Shown here: one piece after another, positions 10,701 through 24,199 of the stretch
Position numbering within the stretch: the stretch's first letter is position 1
Layout: every line of letters starts with the position of its first letter
From: Aphis gossypii
Taxonomy: Eukaryota > Arthropoda > Insecta > Hemiptera > Aphididae
Direction: 5' to 3'
DNA: 64,000 bases
Assembly (NCBI RefSeq): GCF_020184175.1
Contig: NW_026083064.1
Location: 83,175-147,174, forward strand
Made by a program: the position numbers and the translations under genes
Notes under the pieces: generated by a model
The model's input: the letters and a program-made list of their open reading frames with translations, nothing else
The model's database searches: none
Told to the model about the DNA's origin: nothing

Positions 10701-11741
10701 ATTGTAGCCCAATCTAAGTAGTAAAATTAATAATATTTTTTAGAGCTTTCTTGATTATTAGCCATGTTCATCCCTACGCTATTGTTTGTAATATAAAATA
10801 TATGACAATTCCTTGTATGGGCAAATAGTAAAATAATTTGATTATTACTTTAGTATGAGGAAAATAAATCAATGTAGGTAGATGAAAAAAGTTAACAGTT
10901 TATTATTAATGTATAATGTGTAACGAGACACACTATTACACTCCACATCTACCGCACTCTTGTGTCGCGAGTAAGTATTACAACCTATAAATCTCGGCTA
11001 GAACACTACATAGAGCGCGTGTTGCGGTAACCGATCATAAATCTACCGACCACCTACTTCAAAATTAATAAATTCAACTAAATTGACAATAATTATTATC
11101 AGCAAATAATTATTTTAATCTTCAAAACTCTTTTAATACAAAAAACCAGAAAAAATGATATAATTTAACAAACCAAAAACAAGAAAACACGGTACAGCCA
11201 TAACCCACATTTATCAGTTCCCAGTCAACACTGAAGGGGATATAGGGGACCGACTGGCTGGCTATTGACACCACCACCTGCTCCCGTTGTACGCTATAGA
11301 ATCTAATACCAGACGGCCATAACGACTGTTATACACGGATCGAATATCAGCGTAAGATATCGATTCCGAGCGGCGACGACAAATCGAAGTATACTTATCA
11401 CTACATTGATTTGTGAACGCCAGCCAGTAGTCACCCTCCCGTTGCCCGTATACAGTGCGTTAAAATTAAACCGCGAATGTGCTCTCACATACGACTCATT
11501 GCAAGGAGAGAAGTACGATTGGACGTATCATTTTCACTATCCGCAGACACGAGAAGATACAAGTACACGTGAGTTCTATGTCCAATTTCCCCCATATATA
11601 TATATATATATATATGTATGTCCCACTTTCATTAACTCTTATTGTATAACTTAAATTGGTACTATTAGAACTTATATTATATTATAAAAGAAAATATTGT
11701 AAAATCTACGTCTTAAAATTCATATACACCAATATCGTAAC
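10701..11741 (+). other. Non-coding; contains the 5' LTR end of Gypsy element A
   Basis: The LTR of element A must end at ATCGTAACA (11741), because the primer-binding site follows. Its left end cannot be fixed because no second LTR copy is present in the window. Moderate-GC sequence with a (TA)n run (about 11597-11614) lies inside. Short frames here have no family signature. Confidence 0.45.
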
Positions 11742-11742
11742 A

Positions 11743-11753
11743 TTGGCGCCCAA
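11743..11753 (+). promoter_or_regulatory. tRNA-Lys-type primer-binding site, Gypsy element A
   Basis: TGGCGCCCAAC follows the presumed LTR end by one base. This sequence is the well-known complement of the 3' end of tRNA-Lys used by many retroelements and retroviruses. It fixes the element's orientation as plus. Confidence 0.85.
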
Positions 11754-11816
11754 CTGCAGTGCTCGATTAAACACGACGAGTCCGAGATTAACTGATAGAA
11801 CATTTTTTACTACATT

Positions 11817-13879
11817 GTGAAAATTCCACCAAAGAAGAAGACAATCAGCAAGGAAGAGTTCAGAGAATACCAGCAACGATTGGAAAAGGAATGTCAAGAC
11901 TACGCAGATCAAATACAAGAACATATAGAAACAATTAAAAATGACTGCAAAGAGAAAATTAAAGAAATCGAGGGAAAATTCGCGAAAAAACTAACCGAAA
12001 TGGAAAGAAAATATGAAAACCAAGAACAAAAACAACAAAAACCAATTAACGACTACATCATAAGAAATGAAGGTTCACAAGATACAGAAATCACCAAAAT
12101 TTTTTGAAAATAACCGAGACATGCATCCACGAGATTTTTTAAGTAGATTGGAAGAATACTTTGCAATTAAACAGACGTATGTAGGAGAAAAAATCATTGT
12201 TGTAGGAGATTGTCTTAAGTCAATAGTCTATAATACAGTCTAACGATACGCTTCCAATTGTGCAGCTATGAAAATTTCCGGAAAGCATTTATTGACGAAT
12301 ATTGATCCCGGGAAATTCAATTACAGGTATGGAGTCAATGTTTAGATGTAAACAATATAACGCCAAACACCAACTATAGAGAACATTTTGCAACATGGGT
12401 CACTAAACTTCGACATTTGGAGGTACCAAAATTGCACGAAATTGTCAAATACATTGTGAAACATTACCCAGGTTATTTAAGGGCTATCCTAATATTGTTA
12501 CCAGAAAGAACAATATTAGCTGCCATGAAAGTGTTAGGAGAGGAGGAACACGCTAAAGAAAAAGCAGAACCACCAACAGAAATCCATAACAACAAACAAC
12601 AGAAAAGTACGAACAATTGGAGTAACCAGAGGAACAATGGATGAAATAATCTACCACCACGCAATAACAGGTGGAACAACCAACCACAAAACAATAACGG
12701 AACAAACCAACAAGGGGACACCTAAGAACCTAGTCAACGACAATAAGAGCACATTAGTCAAGTTTCAACTAGAGTAGAAAGACCAGAAAAAACAAATAAT
12801 GAAGAAAAACATGCAATAAATTCATTGAACACAACCAATCGATCCGTAAGCCCGTATATTCAATATACGATCGAAGAAGAAGAAATAACACTGCTAGTTG
12901 ACACAGGGGTAACAGTCAGTGTACTAACAAAGGAAATAGTCGACATAGTCACTTAAAAAAATCCAAGTATACCACAACTACCGGTAACAGGAGTACAGAT
13001 CAGCAATGTGGTCGGAAAGAAAGTTTGCAAAGTATCCAAACAAATTTTCTATGAATGCAAAATCGATAATATTTACATACAGACTAATTTTATACAAGTC
13101 AAGAATCTCAAGGAAAAGGGAATTATTGGAGCGGACATCTTGAACAAATACTCTGCACAAATTAAGTTCAAAGAAAATACTGTACAAATCATGGTAGAAG
13201 AAATCCCACATATTATACCGTTTGCTAACAAAGAACCAGGACTAATGAACGAGTGAGAACACTTGCTTAATGTAGAAATCAATGAAGATAACACAGAAAA
13301 TAGTCAAATCACGTTAAATAACCAAGAAAGTCAAATATTTGCATCACTATTAAATAGGTATAATAGCATTTTTTCCGACAAACAAGGTAAAATCACTAAA
13401 TTTCAATGTCAGATAAAAGTCAATATCCAATTCCAACATCAAAAATACCTAAGGTAGACGCAGAGATATAAAGAATGTTAGACATACAGATTATTGAAAG
13501 ATCAACATCTCCATGGTCTTCGCCGATTGTATGTATCGAAAAAAAGAACGGGGACATACGGGTATGCTTAAACGCCAGAAAAATAAACACGGTCATCATA
13601 CCTGATCGGGAATTTCTAACCAACATGGAAGAAACATTAATAAAGTTCAAAGGAATGAAATATTTGAGTTCAATTGACTTGACCGCCGGATATAGGCAAT
13701 GTCCATTAAAACCAAGCTGTCGAGAAATTACTGTTTTTCTACATCGCGGACGCAATTACCAGTTCAAAGTACTTCCGTTCGGTCTGATCAACTCAGTGAC
13801 AGAATTCCAAAAAATATTAGACCAAGTACTGGGACCGGAGATATTGAACTTTGCCGCAGTCTATGTAGATGATATACAG
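11817..13879 (+). pseudogene. Gypsy element A: gag, protease and N-terminal RT
   Basis: The first block (11817-12107) is Lys/Glu-rich coiled coil, as in a Gag N-terminus. Gag sequence continues with stops to about 12644, with an Asn/Gln-rich tail instead of clear zinc knuckles. A protease follows with active-site DTG in LLVDTG (about 12900). RT begins near 13475 in a different frame, with RVCLNARKIN, SSIDLTAGYRQCPL, LPFGLINS and YVDD at 13861-13872. Many in-frame stops and one shift make it a pseudogene. It is cut right after the catalytic YVDD by the solo LTR at 13880. The rest of RT is at 15216. Confidence 0.85.
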
Positions 13880-15211
13880 TGTAACGTCACAGTATTTTTT
13901 GCACCAATATTATTATAAGTATAAACATACCTATACCCATATTGCCACTAATGAGCGTACCTTATTTATATATTATTATGATTATCGCGCGCTAATGCAG
14001 AAATGACCGCAGTATTATGCAATTAATGTTCCCCGTCCCCCCCTTCACCATGCAGTGTTCGTCGCCGACGTGCCGCGGTTGTCCGCCGCCCGTCGCCTCC
14101 AGCGCTTTCGTCGCGTCCGCCGGTACGGCCCGCAGGCAATTATACCATACACCCCGAAATATTGTAAAGTCCCGTAATATACCTACCCTGACCTTCCCCA
14201 CTACGACATCAATTGGACAACACCGACCAGCGACCGGACGCCGTCGGCCAGCCGTCGTCACTCAATTTTTCTGACTGAACCAGACATCAACGTCTCAGCT
14301 GTTTACCGTTGTTCTTTTTCTTGGCTCGCTCAACCTCGTGGTCGAACGTCCGACCGAATAAACAAAGTCTTGTTTATTGTTATTATTTTTTCATCTACAT
14401 CAACTCTGTAACGTCCGCCATGAGGGGCTAAACACCAACGCGGGCCCGATGTGGGCGAAGCCGCCGTCCTACCAATGATTGACGCCGGTGGGCCATGTCG
14501 ACCACGTGCATGTGTGTCAACGGTCACCCGACCAGCCTACCACAGCCATCGGTCAATCACCTCAACAACTCCAGTCATCAGCGTGGAGGTCACGTCAATT
14601 GCGTAATATATCTCTCCGAAAATCCATGTTCCCCCCAAAACCCTTATTATATTATTCTCTCATATGCATATTATTTAATAGGCATGTTTTCTTTTTCTTT
14701 TTCTCTCTCCCGTATTTCCCGTCCTTAGCGATATGCCGGACGGTAACCCAACGGTCGGCGAGGTAACATAATAAAATATCATCTTTACAGTCCGTCGAAC
14801 CTCAAGGGCCGATCCGAAGATTCGTTGTTTCCTCATATTATATTATTCCTAATGTTTGCCATGTGCCTCCCGGAATTATACTAAAACAGTATGCTCTCTT
14901 TTATTATCAAACTATTGTAATTCTGTGTGCGAGAGCCACATTAAATTATTAATTCAATTATGTTAAACATGTAAATTATACCCACGTGATCACCCTAATA
15001 TTCTGTATTCTCATTATTTATTAATATTATATTTTTTTTTCCCTTTAAATAAATCTTTGACGTTCATTCGTCACTGTGTGTATCAAAGCCTGTGAGTTCC
15101 ATCGACTTGGCCCTTGGGTCATCACGCGGTGCGGCTCACAGGTCGTGAGTAAAGTGTTCCCCTTTACTCATGGGTGGTTTATTGGGACCGCAAAAATCCT
15201 GTACTCTCACA
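13880..15211 (+). mobile_element. Solo LTR inserted in the RT of Gypsy element A
   Basis: The segment starts TGTAACGTCAC and ends TACTCTCACA, with the 4-bp duplication ACAG on both sides (13876-13879 and 15212-15215). Removing the segment with one ACAG copy leaves the RT frame open across the joint. The 1332-bp body has no internal domains, a GC-rich middle (14030-14620) and AATAAA near 15047, as expected of a large Gypsy-type LTR left by recombination between two LTRs. Short frames inside it are incidental. Confidence 0.85.
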
Positions 15212-15856
15212 ACAGATTACCTCCACCAGTTTCCAAAAGCACATGCAACATCTCGAATCGATATTCCAGAAATTAGCGGAGTACAATATTACAATTAATA
15301 AAAAGAAATCATAATTCTTAAAAAAACAAGTGACATTTTTGGGACATGTTATATCTGAAAAAGGAATCTCAATGGATCCAGATAAAATTTAAACAATAAA
15401 AAACTTCCAACCACCATAAACAAGAAAACAAGGTTCAGTCATTCTTAGGGTTCATTAACTTCAACAGAAAATTCATCTAAGATTTATCACAAGATACAGA
15501 ACACCTGAGTGCATTGACGAAAAGAAATTCTAAATGTGTATGGAACACTATACAATAACGAGCTTTTGAAGACATCAAACAGAAATTTCTAACAGACATC
15601 ATTATACAATTCCCAGACTTCACAAAAGCATTTTATCTCAACTCAGATGCATCAACTACGCACCTTGCATCTTGGAGCAGAATTTTATCAAATCAATGAT
15701 GCTGGGCAATACCAAACTTTAGGTTTTGCAAGTCGCACGCTGAATAATGCTGAACAGAACTATAGCACGACGGAACTTGAACTATTTTCCATAGTGTTTG
15801 CGTGTAAAAAATGTCGTCACTACTTATTAGGCCATCATGTCAATATATTAACATGG
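15212..15856 (+). pseudogene. Gypsy element A: C-terminal RT and RNase H
   Basis: The sequence reads on from YVDD with HMQHLESIFQKLAEYN and the thumb motif FLGHVISEKGI, then the tether (SFLGFINFNRKFI). RNase H follows with LNSDAS, FASRTLNNAEQNYSTTELEL and YLLGHHVNILT. There are several stops and at least two frame changes between 15290 and 15650. The match to RNase H ends at about 15856, just before the conserved TDHK motif. The following 40 bases lead into the errantivirus LTR. The rest of RNase H and the integrase N-terminus of the same kind appear at 34154. Confidence 0.8.
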
Positions 15857-15898
15857 AATAAATTAAATCAAAATGGACACTGATAATAGTTTACACGG

Positions 15899-16219
15899 TG
15901 TTATGGATTTTACGCACAACACAAAATTAAAATACGCTCCAATTGTATATTTAAATAATGAATATATTTATTATATAATTGGAAGTAAAAAATCTTAAGT
16001 ATAGCTACAATTGTTGATCTAACACTGGTTATTCTACGACTGACTGGCTCCCTGTGTGTCGTCGAGACGTTGCCCCATGTACATCAAAAAACCCTTATTC
16101 AGCGGATCCCACGGTAGCAGCGTCGTACGACACACACTCTGCATTATGATTGTTTGATTATGAAATATTTCTATTATATATATAAAAACTAAATATGTAA
16201 TATTCAGGGGTTCTTAACA
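15899..16219 (-). repeat. 3' LTR of the errantivirus-like element
   Basis: On the plus strand it starts TGTTATGGATTTT and ends GGTTCTTAACA. It is followed at 16220 by CCCCCC, which on the minus strand is a GGGGGG polypurine tract directly before the LTR start TGTTAAGAACC. The length is 321 bp. I see no matching target duplication at the other end. Confidence 0.65.
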
Positions 16220-16401
16220 CCCCCCAGACTAAATGAAACACGGGGGTCTAATGATCACGGTGTTTCACTTAAATTAAAATTTTCCGTAAGGTTCGAATTT
16301 GCGTTATTTGGGAGTCAGTTCAGTTTGACAAAAAAAATAAAAAAAAACTATAATAATAATAATAATAATGAAGAAAAGAGAAAAAAAAATAAAAAAATAA
16401 A

Positions 16402-18233
16402 TTACACTTTTGTGTCTTCCTGAATACCATTAGACTGTTCTGCTTCAGGTATTTCAGGGTTGTATATTTTTATGACTTTTTTTCTTAATCTAAAACTTAA
16501 TATACTAGTTGTTAATATTGTTAGTGTTAACATAATAAAAATGACAATAATAATATAAACTTTGATATTGAAAATTAGGGAAGGTTCAGCCAAGGTATGT
16601 GAAAGTTCATTTAACTCAACTGCGTTGTTAGTCAGTTGGTTCAAATTTCGTATTAGGATTTTATTAGTGAGGTTCTGAGGAATAATTGTTGTAACTCTGT
16701 CTGAGAGTGCGTGTAACAGTTCATTTCTAGAATTTTCTGGTATAATATCTGAATTCATATCCCTGCTGGCTTTAATATTAGAAAATAATATAGAGTTTCT
16801 GAAATTTATTTTACAAAATGGAGGTATAGTTATTCTACCTACGCCCTCAATTTCGATCTTAGAATTTTTTATTGGATTTGTGCAAGTGATGATACCTAAT
16901 TCCGGTTGGGTATAATAGATCCATGAATTAGTTTGCACCAACTGATGCCATATAGGGGTTTTTAAGGAAACGAATTTAAATTTGCAATGGTCGGGATTAA
17001 GTTGGTTATTGACTAGTAATGAAACTACGCATACTTCTGCTCCTGCACAATGTTGGATATGATGATTACCTCTACAAACTTTATAAGGTTTTAATGTTAT
17101 ACATTCTTCCCACTTTCCGTTGTCTAAAGCGATAAAATTTTCGTTGTCTCTACTCACACCTAAATAATCTATTTCAGGGTCGACTAAGAAGATGGCTTGT
17201 TTACTGTGGGGTATGGGTAAAGGTATCGGGTGATATATACTATATTCTTCACTGGAAATTAGTGGAATTTCTATTACGTAGATAAGATAGCTATCTTTGA
17301 AGAATATAGTTTTTTCAGAGATTCGGAGGATATCATTAAGAGATTCTGTATTAATATCCAACGGAAAAGTATTTCCAATTGGCAAGTCTACTTTAATTTC
17401 GAGAAGTTCTTTAATAATGCGTTGCGGAGTAAATACACTAGTGTGAATTTTACCATCTAAGGCTGTGTTTATTATAGAGATAAGGTTCTGCGTTTCATAA
17501 GCGTACTTATTCAATACCAGTTCAAATAGTAATGCTTGTTCTAATACTTTTGTTCGGAACACCAGTTTATTAAGGTTTTGATAGTAGTATTTGTTTGTTC
17601 TTGTAGGTACTGGAGGTTTTGTTCTAATTTTTGCTGTTGAAGTTCTAATTGTTGTGTAGAGTTTGCTTCTGCTTGTAGGAATCTGGTCTTTTCTGAAATA
17701 TTGCTTATGCTAAGTCCTTTGCTTCGGTTTAGTTCTGATATTTGATTTAGAATGAATTCAACATTAATCTTCGAGCATACACCATACAGAACGTTGGCCA
17801 TACGCCTGAAGGCTTGCCCTAGTCCCCGTTGAACTCTATTTCCATCATTATCAATTGCTAACATCAAACTTTTGTGATTAGCTTCGATCTCGTTTAAATA
17901 TGGCAAAGTTGCTCTTGAAAATTGTTGCATAAATAGAGAGCAAATCTCTTCAATTTCCACATTACCGAATTTGTTTAACAGCTTTTTGCAAATGGTCGTG
18001 GTTGCTTCATAGTGGTCCATAATAACATGGTATTTGGAAATCAGTGACTGTACATTCAAGGAAATCACTAATTCCCAACTATCATGAGATAATCTAGCTA
18101 CTCCATGCGATTCATAATAGATTCCTTGTTGGTTCTTGAATAGCGTTAGATTGTACACTTGGTGATAGTTATCGGAATCCAAATGATTGATTAAAGGTTC
18201 TGCGATTGTTGTTGAAATTAGGATGAGTCTGAA
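16402..18233 (-). pseudogene. env-like gene of the F-protein type, frameshifted
   Basis: This is the envelope gene of the errantivirus-like element; in the family it encodes a membrane-fusion glycoprotein. The upstream block (down to 17541) starts with a hydrophobic signal-peptide-like stretch just after 18233 and contains RVQRGLGQAFRRMANVLYG, the basic cleavage/fusion-peptide region of F-type proteins, then a long Gln-rich heptad region. The downstream block (17562-16402) carries Cys residues and one strong transmembrane segment (about 16500-16575), followed by a basic tail. The two overlap by 22 bases in different frames, so a one-base change near 17545-17565 breaks the gene. TGTTTCAG near 18228 could be the splice acceptor used for env mRNA (inference). 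Confidence 0.8.
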
Positions 18234-18239
18234 ACATAG

Positions 18240-21200
18240 TTAGGTTCTTTCATGAAATTGTCTTAAGAGGTTTCGGTGTACTTTTACAGGTTTGTTTTTC
18301 TTAAGTATCGTAACATTTGGAGAATCTGGTTGGCTATCAATGATGGGGTAAGGGCCTAACCATTTTGGAGCTAGTTTTCCTTTACGGGCTTTGTCTTGTA
18401 TCAAGACTCTATCTCCTTCGACTAGGGTTAGAGGTGTAATCGATTTGTCATAATGCTCTTTAGATTTATGTTTGCTTTCCAATAGCTCTGCTCTCGCCAA
18501 TTTGTGAGTTTCCTGCATTTGTTTCTTCATCTCAAAGTGATAGTCCTCATAGTTGTATTGAGGTTCTGGGTCTCGAGTGAATGAATGAGGAACTATTATT
18601 TCGTTACCATAAACTAATTGATATGGTTGAAATTTTGTTGCAGTATGTACTGTTGAGTTATGACAGAACATTGCGAATGGAACATAAGTGTCCCAGTTTT
18701 GAGGGTCTTTGTTGACGAAACTTCGTAAGTAGTCTCCTAATGTTCTGTGACTTCGCTCAAGGGAGCCATTACTTTGAGGATGGTATGGAGTTGTTGAAGT
18801 TTGTTTAATCTTAAGGAGTTGACAGACCTCTTTAAATACGTGACTTAGAAATTCAGTACCACAGTCTGTGACAAGACTTTTAGGGATTCCATGCAAACAC
18901 ACAAATTGGGTTACAAAATGATATGCTACAGTGTTTGCTTCATGATTGATCATAGGAACTGCCCATGCAAATTTAGAAAGGTCATCCTGAAGAGTTAAGA
19001 TGAACATATTTCCTTTGTGAGATTTAGGAAATGGTCCTACAATATCCATGAAGATTTTCTCAAAGGGTCTGGAAGACGTAGTGTTATAACCATTGGTTCT
19101 TTGACTGATCTATTTGGTATTTTATTACGTTGGCAAGTCTCACAGGAAAGGATATATGTTTTGATCATTTGTCTCATTCCTTTCCAATGATGCTGTTGTA
19201 ATATTCGCTGAAAGGTCCGATTTATTCCTTGATGTCCCCCTAAAGGGGTCTCGTGAAATTCTCGAATGATCCGTAACTGGTCATCTTTCGATAACTGTTC
19301 TTGTGTTATGATTTTTATTTCTATTCCCGAATTTCGAAATATGTAGTATAGCATACTCCGGATAGTTTCCCATTTGATACCGTCCGTGTCAGTCACTAAA
19401 CGCGGACAAGCGAGTTGCGTTATTTTCCGCTCTAGGCAAATTTTCTTGAGATTCTGAAGACTCTGGAAGATATCTGCGTATGTCGGCTTCTGCCAGAACT
19501 TTTCTTTAGTAATGAGATAGAATATGTGTCTGTCTGCTATCTCTAGTGATGCTATTTCAGTAACCTTTTTATGTAACCTACGTAGCTGTGCCAAATTGCC
19601 AAATTTTCTTCTCATTTGTAAAGCTACTCCGTGGGTCATTTCGAAATCTGCCGAAACGCAATGTACCAGGGAAATATTGGAATCTATCTCAAATATATTC
19701 CCCGATACTTCACAAACATTTTTAGCTGGTCTCTTAAGGTTGGAGTCTGCTTGCAGAAATTCCTGATAATTTTCGGTGATTTTTATAGCTCCAGAAGAAC
19801 TAGCTTGATGTAAGTTTTGGACATCAAGAGATTCGGAAGTTTCTAAGGGTTCTGTATTGTCTGGACATTTGGAGTTTTCTGCATCTTTTGATGATCTGGT
19901 GACGACTTGATTTATTCGGCTTAAAGCATCTGCATTTGTGTTATTAGTGCCAGGTTTGTAATGAATGGTGTATTGATGTTCCTCCAATTTTAAACGCCAC
20001 CTCGTTAGCCGTGAACCAGGGTCCTTTAAGTTGAACAACCACACCAATGCCCGATGATCGGTTATAATATTGAATTGTTGACCAAAAAGGTACGGACGAA
20101 AAACTTTAACTCCCCATACTATGCTCGCTAATTCTTTTTCGGTAGTATTATAGTTTATTTCTGCTTTATTTAATGTTCTGGATGCATAAGCAATTGGTAG
20201 GTCCTTCCCAATAGGTCCTTGAGAAAGTACACAACCTATTGCATAATTGCTTGCATCGCAAGTAAGATTGAAGGGTCTGGTGAAGTCTGGATACTGAAGG
20301 ATTGGATAGTTTGTTAAGAGGGTTTTCAGTCTTTCGAATGATTGTTGACATAGATCGCTCCACTTGAAGGGTACATCCTTCTTGAGTAACGAAGTTAGTG
20401 GTTTAGCGATCTGTCCATAATTTTGTATGAAACGTCGGTAATATCCAGAAAGTCCCAAGAATGATTTTACTCCCTTTACGGTTTGAGGTACTGGAAAATT
20501 TTGAACACATTCCACTAATTTTGGGTCGGGCTTAACACCTTCGTCGGTAATCTGATGACCTAAATAAGTGACCTCTTTCCTCAAAAATTCGCATTTCAAG
20601 GGCTGTAGCTTTAGATTAAATTGTCTTAGTCGTTCCAAATTTCTGTAAGTTTCTGTGAATGATCTGGGAGGTCCTTAGCATAAATAATGATATCGTCAAG
20701 GTACACGAACGCCTTTAACCCATTTAGGCCAGAAAGTACCTTGTTCATCATCCTCTGGAATGTTCCGGGGGCACCTTTCAGACCAAACGGCATCCGCAGG
20801 AATTCGAAATGGCCTTTGTCCGTAGAAAAAGCTGTCTTCTCTCGGTCCGCAGGGTTCATTGGCACCTGGTGATATCCTTGAGCTAAATCAAGTGTACTAT
20901 AATACTTGGATTTTCCTAACTGATCGAGGATGTCCGTAATATTGGGAAGTGGAAAAGCGTCTCCCACCGTAACTTGGTTGAGCCGTCGAAAGTCAACGCA
21001 TACTCGATATTTTACCACCCCGTTAACATCCGGTTTCTTCGGAACCACTAAGAGAGGAGCGTTCCAGGGAGAATCACTAGATGCGATTACCCCTTCTCGC
21101 TCTAAAACCTCCATTTGTTCTGTTATTTCTTGCCGATGTCGTTGAGGTAGACGGTAAGGTTTCTCGTGAATTGGGCGAACGGCTTCAGAAGTTTTGATCT

Positions 21201-22005
21201 CATGCGTCACGGCGGTTGTTGCTGTTATTTTATCCCCTTCTAAATGAAACACATCAGAGTATTTCTCACAAATAGTAAGCAATGAGGATTTTTCTTCTGG
21301 GTTTAAATGTTCCGTTCGAAGGGCTGAATGTAAGTGAGGTATTCTGTTTCCATCAGCACAAGGTTCTGTATTTGCTGAGACTTGTGATAGGTAAACATTA
21401 GTTTCATTGAAATCTTCGTGTTCAATCTGGGTTAGTTGAGGGATTTGTAATTGAACATGGTTTTCTGTTGTATTAATAAGTGGGACGTATATAAGATGAT
21501 TTCTTACAGTAGTAATACAATTTCCACAGGTGATGGTATTTGTAATGTTTTGGTTAGAAATTAAAATGGTTGAATCCTCTGTTTTGTTTGGAGCTGGAAT
21601 AGCAACGATAGTTTCTGTTCGTGGTTGTATTGTTATATTTGGAAACGGAGGAAGGATTAGTTCGTTTGACTGGTAGTTAATTATGGTTCCTTGTCCGATT
21701 ATGAATGGTTTGCCTAAGATTCCTTGATTTGGAACCGGGAAATCAGAATCAACGACTTGAAATTCAACACTTCTTGTTTCTCCTCCAATTTGAAGTTTGA
21801 TAGTGACGGATCCTAGAGTCGTCACAAAATTCTCTGTTATTCCTTTGAGCTCGTATACGGTATGATCGTATACTATTACTTCATCGCGCAATGAGGAAAG
21901 TTTAATTAAGTTTAAGTCACTGCCGGAGTCGATTAAAAATTTGCTGTCTGCTGGAATGGTCTGAGGGCTTTGACACTGTACATGATCCCGTTCAATTTTT
22001 TGACG
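18240..22005 (-). pseudogene. Errantivirus-like pol: protease, RT, RNase H, integrase
   Basis: The protease active site is FLIDSGSD (about 21930). RT has FRRLNQVT, STLDLAQGYHQ, FLRMPFGLKGAP and FVYLDD (about 20700); RNase H has LTCDASNYAIG, NTTEKELASIVW and ITDHRALVWL. Integrase has an H2C2 finger ending CETCQRNK, then catalytic Asp in MDIVGP and VTDCGTEF and the Glu of NGSLERSHRT. A C-terminal chromo-like end follows to 18240. One-base losses break the frame near 20637 (RT/RNase H joint) and near 19070 (finger/core joint). Pol starts in the -1 frame relative to gag, overlapping its end, which suggests programmed -1 frameshifting. Confidence 0.88.
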
Positions 22006-22016
22006 AGCTGTATTAT

Positions 22017-23397
22017 TTAAAATATTTCTGCGAATGAGATTGCGGCTGTTTTGAGGCTGCCTGCCGGTCGCCCGCCGTCGGCTCCCGACAGTGAAGAGTT
22101 TTTTGAATTTTGAGTTGATGAGTTGGTAGGTTCACCTGCTCGTTTAGCATTTACATATTTTAATTTTCTGCATTCTTCTTTTGTATGGCCCGGTTTTCTA
22201 CAATATTTGCAAGTAATTGTGCTCACAGATGCTTTAGGTGCAATGCTTGTTGATGCTCCGGTTGATGGCTTGGTTGTATTAGTTTTGTACCTACAATCTC
22301 GGGCCCAATGTCCCATTTTATTACAATGAAAACAGGGCGTGCTTGGTTTTTTTGTACTCGATTTACCATTTCCTTCGTAGAATCGTTTTGACTCTGCGAG
22401 TGACCTCCTTACTCTCTCTTCTTCTCGCGCAGCTTGAATTGCCTTCTCCAAGGTCGGAGGGTTTCGGGCTTTGATAAAATCTTTCAATTTTCCAAGGCCT
22501 TCAATGAAAACCTGAATAGTCTGTGCTTTCAAGCTGTTTTCCAATGCTGTAGCCACCTCTGCTGATTTTCCGCTAGTTTCTTGTTCTAAGATAAGGGTCT
22601 GTAAGGATTCAATACGAGTAGAATACGCCATAACGTCTTCTTCTGGTTTTTTTTACTCGAATAAAGTTCAAGATATAGATGGGTCGTAGTCCGTTGTGGT
22701 TCTAACGAAGTCTTTAAGGTTTCTTTCAATTCACTCCATGACTGAATCGAACGGAATTTGACTGCAGCTCTGGCTTTTCCCGTAAGCCGAATAATAATGC
22801 CTTGGAGTAGTCGCTGTCTGGCTTTCTCATTGGCGCACATAATTGCAAATTCACATTGTTCTAAGAACAGCTCGAGGTCTTCTTGATTTGCCCCACTGAA
22901 TGTCGTCGGTAATAATTTTAAGGCTGCTTCTAATCCGATCGTGTCTACTGGCTTCCCTGATTGCGATAAAAGTTCTTGTGAAATTTTTGGTGATAAGACA
23001 GTTGTCGCTAGATTTTCTGACTGTTGAGAATTTTCTGTCTCGAGATTTATTGGTTCTAGTAAGGTTCCGTTATTGTCCATTGCGATAGTCTGATCTAGAA
23101 TATTTGTATGCAAAGTATGGTTCGTATGAACAAGCACTCTATCTACGGCAGCTAATGTTTGTTTACGTTTTGCAATAACGCCTCGTTACAGTCTATGACT
23201 TCAATGGTCTGGTCTATAAAAAGATTATCAACCGAAATCTCTGCAACGAGTCGTTCAGATTCAGGAATTTGTGGATTTGCAAATCTAACAGGAAGACTAA
23301 GACGTGGAGTAGGGACAGGGTCCTCAGGAGTTTCTTTACTATCTTCTAATTCAGGAGTAGAGGTCCTACTACTATTGTCTCCTGTATCACTCATCAA
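22017..23397 (-). pseudogene. Errantivirus-like gag with two zinc knuckles
   Basis: It starts at the ATG at 23397 with an acidic Ser/Thr/Pro-rich N-terminus. The middle contains capsid-like sequence (KLLPTTFSGANQEDLELFL). The end carries two CCHC knuckles, CFHCNKMGHWARDC and CKYCRKPGHTKEEC, at about 22330-22150. The frame is broken twice, each time in a short homopolymer: the T4 at 23168-23171 and the T8 at 22647-22654 (A-runs on the coding strand). Without those shifts it would be one gag of ordinary length. The last codons overlap pol. Confidence 0.85.
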
Positions 23398-24199
23398 CTA
23401 CAAATTACTCACTAACGATCTATGCAGAAAACTACAACTGTTATCACTACTAGCTTTGATGGTAATATTAATATTAAGAGTAAGAATAAAAAAAAAAGTA
23501 TTTTCAGTAGGTAACTAATTTAAATTGTTAGTATGTTAGTAAATATTCTGCTACTCACAACACCGCTAACTGTACTGATGCTGCCATGAGTGTTGTCGTT
23601 GAAAGAGTCTGGGTAAATTCGATTAGCTCTGGATGTCTTCAGCGAAAATAATCATAAACGATGTAAATCCTCTTCGACAGCTCTTGTGGAATGGACGTTC
23701 GCTTGCCCCGAAACAGCTGGCGCAGGGACCACTACTGGTAGTGGGTTTCGAATATCGTTACGTTATTGTTGATTGTTGATGTAAACAGTGTTATCAATAA
23801 TCTTATCAATTTTTTTTTGATAACCTTTATCAATATCGATAATTCGATCATCGATTGCGATAATCGATTTCAATTTTGACTATCGATAACGATAATCGAT
23901 TTCAATGTCTTACCGTTGCTCACACTGGTTCGATCGATGTCGGAATCAGGCGGCGACCAACGCCCAGCCTAAGAATTTGCTGACACCGGAGAAAAAAAAA
24001 ATATTATTTACGTAATTTTCTGGAATTTTCGGTAGAATGTCTGAAATTTCTGAGTTGATCTGGAGGATTTGAATTTTCCGTGAGTCGTGTTTTGTTTATA
24101 CCGACGCAGTGCGTGATCGACTTAGCTATTTTAACACTTAAAAAGAAATTTTTACTTTAAGCGTAACACCGGAATACTCGGATCGCACCGCTGCCACCA
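23398..24199 (-). other. Leader and primer-binding site of the errantivirus-like element
   Basis: The leader is non-coding. On the minus strand TGGTGGCAGCGGTGCG (down from 24199) lies five bases after the expected LTR end and starts with TGG, so it is the primer-binding candidate; I cannot assign the tRNA. A stretch around 23800-23910 is rich in ATCGAT and TATCGATA words that form short overlapping palindromes. Confidence 0.6.

Noticed and set aside
14017..14766. Several overlapping frames in the GC-rich part of the solo LTR
   Set aside because: They lie on both strands inside an LTR and have Pro/Arg/Ser-rich low-complexity composition without motifs.
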